A DNA stretch of 17,532 nt from DAOTVS01 sp034436375. GTDB lineage: Bacteria > Chloroflexota > Anaerolineae > SpSt-313. The stretch lies in assembly GCA_034436375.1 (NCBI GenBank), contig DAOTVS010000280.1, positions 1 through 17,532 of the forward strand, written 5' to 3'. Positions 13,463 through 17,532 of the stretch are shown one piece after another. The notes beneath the pieces were generated by a model that saw only the letters and a program-made list of their open reading frames with translations, was not told where the DNA came from and searched no databases. The first letter of the stretch is position 1; each line of letters begins with the position of its first letter. The translations under genes and the position numbers were made by a program.

Positions 13463-14004
13463 GCGCACAGGAGCAACGGGTCGTTTCGGTGTTCGGCAGC
13501 GCCCAGGTGGTGCCGGGCAGCCCGGAGTATGAGCGTGTGCAGAGGCTGGGGCGCTTGCTGGCTGAGGCCGGGTGCACGGTGGTGACGGGCGGCTTTGGCG
13601 GATGCATGGAGGCGGCGTGCCGGGGGGCGCGGACAGCGGGCGGCCACACGGTGGGGGTTACGCTCCCCGCCTGGGGTGTGCCCACGAACGCCTGGGTGTG
13701 CGAAGACCGCCCTCAGGCCAGCTATATCGAGCGCCTGGTCCATCTGGTGGCCCGGGCCGATGGCTATGTGGCGGTCGATGGCGGCGTCGGCACGCTGACC
13801 GAGTTAGCGCTGACCTGGAGCCTGCTGGAGACGCACGCCCTGCCCGCACGGCCGCTGGTGGCCCTGGGCGGGCGCTGGCGGCGCCTGCTGCAGACCATTG
13901 CGGATGAGCTGATCCTGCGGCCGCAGGCAATGGAGGCCGTACAGTTGGTGGATACTCCAGAGGAGGTGTTGGCGGCGCTGCAGAGCGCCTGGCTGAGATG
14001 CTGA
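13459..14004 (+). CDS. LOG-family protein (TIGR00725/lysine decarboxylase-like Rossmann)
   Basis: A protein of 181 residues. The nucleotide-binding pattern of the LOG/YgdH superfamily is visible: VSVFGSAQ at the N-terminus, TGGFGGCMEAACRGA (usually GGG.GLMG..A..A) and DGGVGTLTE in place of the classic PGGxGTxxE. LOG enzymes release adenine-type bases from nucleoside 5'-monophosphates. The PGG-to-DGG change and the GGCMEAA variant fit the shorter TIGR00725 branch, whose function is less certain. It overlaps the phosphoesterase stop by 4 nt, so both probably act in the same phosphate or nucleotide metabolism, which is inference from coupling only. Confidence 0.87.
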   Translation: MSAQEQRVVSVFGSAQVVPGSPEYERVQRLGRLLAEAGCTVVTGGFGGCMEAACRGARTAGGHTVGVTLPAWGVPTNAWVCEDRPQASYIERLVHLVARADGYVAVDGGVGTLTELALTWSLLETHALPARPLVALGGRWRRLLQTIADELILRPQAMEAVQLVDTPEEVLAALQSAWLRC

Positions 14005-14048
14005 AGATCGTGGTCTATGAGCACAGTCATCGGGCGCTGGCGGAATAG
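13998..14048 (+). CDS. Possible 16-codon ORF overlapping the LOG gene stop
   Basis: An ATG at 13998 overlaps the LOG stop codon (ATGCTGA). It encodes a 16-residue peptide that starts MLKIVVYEH and ends at TAG 14046. After the stop the frame stays open for seven more codons to a second TAG. It looks like the start of a protein lost by mutation, or a chance short frame. No homology is recognised. Confidence 0.2.
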   Translation: MLKIVVYEHSHRALAE

Positions 14049-14132
14049 GTCGCCGGCGTCTATTATTAGAACCTTGACTCACGTCTGCAGGTTTGGAGCC
14101 GCCAGAAGCGACAGGTTAGTGGAGCGTAACGG

Positions 14133-14858
14133 ATGATCGTCGATTGGCAGCGAAGCGCGGCTGAGGGCGCAGTTTGCTATGTTGAGAGTGGCATGGTTGT
14201 GGGCCTCGGCAGCGGCAGCACGGCCGCCTTTGCCGTGCGCCGTATCGGGCAGCTTTTGCGGACGGGGCGCCTGAAGGGGATTGTCGGTATCCCCACTTCC
14301 CTCGCGGTAGAGGCCCTGGCGCGTACGCAGGAGATCCCCCTCACCACGCTTGAGGAGCATCCCCATATTGATCTGACGATCGATGGCGCCGATGAGGTAG
14401 ATCCTGCGCTCAACCTGATCAAGGGGCGCGGTGGGGCGATGCTGCATGAGCGGATTGTGGCAGCAGCCAGCGCGCGGACGATCATCGTGGTCGATGAAGG
14501 CAAGCTGGTGCCGGTTCTGGGGACGCGAGCGCCGGTGCCGGTGGAGGTCGTGCCCTTTGGCTGGTTGCCGGCCATGCGCGCCCTGGAGCAACTGGGGGCT
14601 CGAGCTGAGCGGCGCATGGCGGAGGGGATCCCGGTTTTGACCGACGAGGGCAACTGGATCATCGACTGCCGCTTTACTGCAATTGCCGATCCGCTCGATC
14701 TGGCGATGGCTATCTGCACCATACCAGGGGTAGTGGCGCACGGACTTTTTCTGGGCATGGCCAGTATGGTCATTGTCGGCGGGCGCGATGGCTTGCGGGT
14801 GTTGCGGCCCCCGTTGCCGGAGCAGGGTGATAAAGGGAAAACCGGACATGGGTGTTGA
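14133..14858 (+). CDS. rpiA: Ribose-5-phosphate isomerase A
   Basis: A protein of 241 residues, the usual RpiA size. It has GLGSGST near residue 25, TIDGADEVDPALNLIKGRGGAMLHERIV with the catalytic Asp and Glu of the family, and VVDEGKLVPVLG. It interconverts ribose 5-phosphate and ribulose 5-phosphate in the pentose phosphate pathway. The start ATG at 14133 has GGAG about 8 nt upstream. The first residues (MIVDWQRSAAEGAVCYVESGMVVGLG) fit the family start. The C-terminal 10 or so residues are overlapped by the start of the downstream signalling gene. I found no clear promoter in the 128-bp gap before it. Confidence 0.96.
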   Translation: MIVDWQRSAAEGAVCYVESGMVVGLGSGSTAAFAVRRIGQLLRTGRLKGIVGIPTSLAVEALARTQEIPLTTLEEHPHIDLTIDGADEVDPALNLIKGRGGAMLHERIVAAASARTIIVVDEGKLVPVLGTRAPVPVEVVPFGWLPAMRALEQLGARAERRMAEGIPVLTDEGNWIIDCRFTAIADPLDLAMAICTIPGVVAHGLFLGMASMVIVGGRDGLRVLRPPLPEQGDKGKTGHGC

Positions 14859-16335
14859 GCAAAGGCTGCCGATGATTGACAAACCTCCGGCCCGGATTCT
14901 GGTGGTCGACGATGACCGGGCTGTGCGTGAGTTGATCCACGCCGCCCTGGAAGGGCCTGAGATGGCAGTTTCTCTGGCGCATGATGGCAAGCAGGCTCTG
15001 TCATTCCTGGAGTGGGATATCTATCAGGTGGCCATCATCGGTCTGCGCCTGCCCGATATCGATGGCCTGAGTCTGTTGCGGAAGCTGAAGGAGCGCAGCC
15101 CTGATACGGAGGCGCTGATCTTGAGCGCCCAAGGCGACATCTCGACGGCGGAGGCGCAAGGCGCGGGCGCCTGCGACTATTTGCTCAAGCCCCTGAGGGA
15201 CCTGCAGCTCTTGCGCCGGACGGTAGCGCGAGCGCTGGAACGGCAGGAGTTGCTGTTGTCGAACCGTTACCTCATGGACGAGCTGCGGCGGGCCAACCGA
15301 GAGCTGCAGCGCCAGCGCCGGCGCGAGCTGCGTCGGTTGGAGGAGGTCGGCCTGGCCCTGGCTGGGGCGCTGCGTCGCGAGGATGTGCTCGAAGTGCTCA
15401 AGCGGGCGATCTCGGCGGCGCTGACATGCGATGTATTGGCGCTCTGCCTGTTCACTCCGGATGTGGGGGGGCCCGCCTGGCGGGTGTACTCACCTTGGCC
15501 ATTGCACGCAGAGTTGCTCGATGCCTTGCGGCAGGCGGCGCAACAGTCGGCGGCGGAACCCGTGCTCGTGGAACAGGCTACTGCCAATTCTCACGTTACG
15601 GTGTTGCCCGCCGACCCCAAGCCGGCGCCGCAGGCCTTTGGCACCCTGGTGACCAGCGCTCTCTCGACCCGTGGCACCTACCTGGGACTGGTGACCGTGG
15701 GGGCCGAGCGCAGCGACGCCTTTGCACCCGAGGAGGTGCAGTTGCTCCGTATTCTCTGCAACCAGGCGGCGGTCGCACTGGAGAATGCCTATCTCTTCGA
15801 GCAAGCCCAGTTTCTGGCCACACGAGATGGCCTGACTGGCCTGCTCAACCATCGCAGCTTTTACCAGCGGCTCGATGAGGAGATCAGCCGCGCCAATCGC
15901 TATCACCTTCCCCTCAGTCTGGTGATTCTCGATACTGATTGCCTCAAGCGTCTCAACGATCACTATGGCCACCTGACGGGCGATGAGTTGTTGCGTGTTT
16001 TTGCCCACCTTATCACCAGCACCGTGCGCAAGTGCGATATCGTGGCCCGTTACGGGGGCGATGAGTTTGCCATCCTGCTGCCTCACACCACACCCGAGGC
16101 CGCTCTTTCCCTTTGCGAGCGCCTGAGGCGCGCCATCGAGTCGTACCCCTTCAAGATCGGGGGCGTGGTCGAGCAACTGGGAGCGAGCTTTGGCGTGGCC
16201 GGCTATGATCCCCTGGTGGATGCTCACGGGGCAGCCATTGTGCAGCGGGCCGATGAGGCGCTCTACCGGGCCAAGTCAGGGGGGCGCAATCGGATCGAGG
16301 TGGCGATCGTGGGCAATGGCGACAAGGCTTGCTGA
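14848..16335 (+). CDS. REC-GAF-GGDEF diguanylate cyclase with degenerate receiver
   Basis: A protein of 495 residues. ATG 14848 overlaps the rpiA stop by 11 nt and has AGGGA 9 nt upstream; ATG 14872 is an alternative. Residues 16-130 form a receiver domain with D21-D23 acid cluster, Ser93 and Lys114 in place, but the phospho-acceptor position is Gly65 (IIGLRLPDIDG, normally D). A coiled-coil-like Arg-rich linker follows, then a GAF domain (about 165-315) and a GGDEF domain (about 325-485). GGDEF is intact at 403-407, preceded by the RxxD inhibitory site R394-KC-D397, so it should make c-di-GMP and be product-inhibited. It is cytoplasmic. Control may come through the GAF ligand or a phosphorylation-independent receiver. 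Confidence 0.93.
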   Translation: MGVEQRLPMIDKPPARILVVDDDRAVRELIHAALEGPEMAVSLAHDGKQALSFLEWDIYQVAIIGLRLPDIDGLSLLRKLKERSPDTEALILSAQGDISTAEAQGAGACDYLLKPLRDLQLLRRTVARALERQELLLSNRYLMDELRRANRELQRQRRRELRRLEEVGLALAGALRREDVLEVLKRAISAALTCDVLALCLFTPDVGGPAWRVYSPWPLHAELLDALRQAAQQSAAEPVLVEQATANSHVTVLPADPKPAPQAFGTLVTSALSTRGTYLGLVTVGAERSDAFAPEEVQLLRILCNQAAVALENAYLFEQAQFLATRDGLTGLLNHRSFYQRLDEEISRANRYHLPLSLVILDTDCLKRLNDHYGHLTGDELLRVFAHLITSTVRKCDIVARYGGDEFAILLPHTTPEAALSLCERLRRAIESYPFKIGGVVEQLGASFGVAGYDPLVDAHGAAIVQRADEALYRAKSGGRNRIEVAIVGNGDKAC

Positions 16336-16640
16336 GCCCGACTGCCCGCTGATACTGTTGGTAAGCTCAGTTGGGCGCTTGAGCGAGGCCGCCCGAGGCC
16401 GAGGCTATCGAGCTTTGAGCGACGAAGCCCCTTCAGGGCTCTCGCCGTGCAAGCCAGGTTTCCCCTACACGAGCGAGGACCCTGGCTTGCACATAGAGCG
16501 CCAGCGGCCTTGGCCGCCTGGCAGGCGGCGCTCCAGCATAGAAGCCAAGGTTCTAAGCGCTGACAGGGTCCGACGGACCTTGGGTTACTCAGCGTGAGAG
16601 CACTCACGCCTGTTGCCCCGAGTGGGCTACAAAGAGACAC
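16336..16640. repeat. Hairpin cluster in the DGC-ssb spacer
   Basis: No gene is visible here, but five stem-loops follow one another: AGCCC/GGGCT at 16426-16440 with outer GCGA..TCGC pairing; a 12-bp stem GTGCAAGCCAGG (16447-16458) with 16481-16492; GAGCGCC/GGCGCTC at 16496-16533 enclosing GCGGCC-TT-GGCCGC; CCAAGGT (16545-16551) with ACCTTGG (16577-16583) enclosing GGTCC-GAC-GGACC; and GCGTGAG-AGCA-CTCACGC at 16592-16609. It may be a structured non-coding RNA, a terminator cluster after the cyclase gene, or decayed palindromic repeats. Confidence 0.6.
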
Positions 16641-16648
16641 GGAGGCCC

Positions 16649-16677
16649 TTGGCAAAACAGAACATTTGTGTTATGAT
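16649..16677 (+). promoter_or_regulatory. Sigma70-type promoter of ssb
   Basis: TTGGCA (16649-16654), a 17-bp spacer, TATGAT (16672-16677). The predicted start is near 16684. The leader of about 35 nt contains AGGAGGAG shortly ahead of the ATG. Confidence 0.78.
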
Positions 16678-16718
16678 GGGGACATAGTAGTGGGCCGCAA
16701 GCAAAGAGGAGGAGCCAC

Positions 16719-17129
16719 ATGTACCAGAAAACCATCGTGGTCGGCCATCTAGGGCGCGATCCCGAGATGCGCTATACCCAGGAAGGCACGCCGGTGACCT
16801 CGTTCACGGTCGCAACCTCTCGCAAATGGCAGGACCGAGAGGGGGGGCAGCGCGAGGAGACGACATGGTTCCGGGTTACAGCGTGGGGAAAGCAGGCCGA
16901 GGTCTGCAGCCAGTATCTCAGCAAAGGCCGGCTGGTGCTGGTTGAGGGCTCGGTGAGCGTCTCGGCCTGGAAGGGGCGCGATGGCGAGCCGCGGGCCACA
17001 CTGGAGCTGCGGGCCGATACGGTGCGGTTCCTTGGCGGCGGCCAGCGTGGAGAGGGCGCACCCGAGGGCCATGAGGCAGGCGGCGCACCGGCTGGCGAAG
17101 GGACGCTCGAGGATGAGATCCCATTCTAG
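16719..17129 (+). CDS. ssb: Single-stranded DNA-binding protein
   Basis: A protein of 136 residues. An N-terminal OB fold starts YQKTIVVGHLGRDPEMRYT and carries TSFTVATSRKW, TTWFRVTAWGKQAEVCSQYLSKG and LVLVEGSVSV. A short Gly-rich linker (about 105-128) follows, then the acidic tip EDEIPF, the partner-binding tail of bacterial SSB. It coats single-stranded DNA in replication and repair, as a tetramer in the family. It has its own promoter and a strong ribosome site (AGGAGG). It is monocistronic, being followed by a long hairpin and a convergent gene. Confidence 0.96.
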   Translation: MYQKTIVVGHLGRDPEMRYTQEGTPVTSFTVATSRKWQDREGGQREETTWFRVTAWGKQAEVCSQYLSKGRLVLVEGSVSVSAWKGRDGEPRATLELRADTVRFLGGGQRGEGAPEGHEAGGAPAGEGTLEDEIPF

Positions 17130-17154
17130 CACCGGTTCCTGTAATCAGTGACTT

Positions 17155-17234
17155 TCAGGTGGGGGTATCGCCGGCTGTTCCGCCCCTCTGCAGAGCGGCG
17201 GAACAGCCGGCGATACCCCCCACCACACACCTGA
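17155..17234 (+). repeat. Long hairpin after ssb (copy 3)
   Basis: 17161-17184 pairs perfectly with 17197-17220 (24 bp). The loop contains CTCTGCAGAG, itself a palindrome, which can lengthen the stem. Outside, TCAGGTG (17155-17161) is again complementary to CACCTGA (17228-17234), leaving the right side with a few extra bases. It lies between the convergent ssb and URO-D-like genes. Confidence 0.93.
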
Positions 17235-17235
17235 T

Positions 17236-17273
17236 GGCCTAATGCCGGGCGGTTGCACAGCCCTTAACCCGGC
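17236..17273 (+). repeat. Conserved 38-nt tail following hairpin copy 3
   Basis: Begins GGCCTAATGCCGGGCGG and ends CCCGGC at position 38. It aligns without gaps to the tail of copy 2, including GC.C.T.A.CCCGGC. GCCGGG and CCCGGC can form a second stem. It ends 6 bases before the stop codon of the convergent gene. Confidence 0.65.
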
Positions 17274-17278
17274 AAGCG

Positions 17279-17532
17279 CTATGCGCTGAGGATAAAGCCC
17301 GTGCGGTAGCCGGCGTCGACATAGGCGCGAGGCAGGCCCAGGAGCACGATCTGGTGGGACTGGCAGAGGCGAATGAGCGCTGGCACATCGTTGAGCTCGG
17401 GCTGCGAGCAGTTGATGCTGGAGAGATTGCGGCTCTGGCTCATGGAAGCCACAAAGGCCGTGCCTCGCCCGCAAAAGTGAATGCCGCCCCCAAATTCATC
17501 GAGCAGGGCCTGATCGTAGGGCTTGACGAACT
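17279..17532 (-). CDS. Uroporphyrinogen decarboxylase-like protein, C-terminal end, truncated by window edge
   Basis: The last 83 residues of a gene running off the right edge, with stop TAG at 17281-17279. The segment LLDEFGGGIHFCGRGTAFVASMSQSRNL followed by INCSQPELND resembles the C-terminal part of URO-D family proteins (heme-pathway decarboxylases and corrinoid methyltransferases), where an IHxCG strand lines the active site. The part seen is too short to decide between a true HemE and a methyltransferase-like member. It ends in GFILSA. Confidence 0.7.
   Translation of the reverse strand, partial: FVKPYDQALLDEFGGGIHFCGRGTAFVASMSQSRNLSSINCSQPELNDVPALIRLCQSHQIVLLGLPRAYVDAGYRTGFILSA

Noticed and set aside
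17145..17474. 109-codon - strand frame at the right edge
   Set aside because: It overlaps the hairpin and its tail. The other - strand frame over the same bases (17279-17532) gives a URO-D-like sequence.

Overview
The window looks like chromosomal DNA of a GC-rich member of the Chloroflexota, most likely Anaerolineae-like. This rests on gene content and style: a lipoprotein with a long Thr/Pro (TPTxTPT) linker, high GC in third codon positions, sigma70-type promoters with 17-bp spacers, and intergenic regions full of palindromes. It is an inference from the sequence, not a database placement. No phage, plasmid, CRISPR or integrase genes are present.

Layout from left to right. (1) Bases 1-1311: C-terminal half of a P2-type cation ATPase (+), cut by the left edge. 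(2) 1534-3278 (-): an AMMECR1-domain protein and an M23 peptidase lipoprotein. The lipoprotein gene has a heptamer-based inverted array at its 3' end and a nonamer-based inverted array upstream of its 5' end. (3) 3482-6148 (-): a tightly overlapping three-gene operon of HX4D acyltransferase, PimA-like GT4 mannosyltransferase and phosphatidylinositol-phosphate-synthase-like CDP-alcohol transferase. It has a near-consensus promoter and closely resembles the mycobacterial pgsA1-patA-pimA set, so a PI-mannoside-like membrane glycolipid is the likely product. (4) 6267-8720: a possible small relic ORF, a CPBP (CAAX) protease (-) and an SDR oxidoreductase (+) with its own promoter. (5) 8839-10941 (-): an orphan DMSO-reductase-family molybdoenzyme. 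(6) 11068-12388 (-): tRNA-Glu(TTC) with terminator, ribosomal protein bL25, and a structured upstream region with a consensus promoter. (7) 12404-12647: a 244-bp MITE-like element with 10-bp terminal inverted repeats and an 8-bp target duplication. (8) 12797-16335 (+): metallophosphoesterase, LOG-family protein, rpiA, and a REC-GAF-GGDEF diguanylate cyclase whose receiver lacks its phospho-acceptor Asp. (9) 16336-17129 (+): a hairpin-rich spacer, a promoter and ssb. (10) 17279-17532 (-): the C-terminal end of a URO-D-like protein cut by the right edge.

The most unusual signal is a four-copy family of long, nearly perfect hairpins (near 1373, 6452, 12511 and 17155). Their arm sequences differ from copy to copy, but each is followed within a few bases by a conserved 38-nt tail built around GGNYTANNGCCGGGCGG and usually ending in CCGGC. 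Three copies sit just downstream of a + strand reading frame, between convergent genes. The fourth lies inside the MITE-like element. I do not recognise this family.
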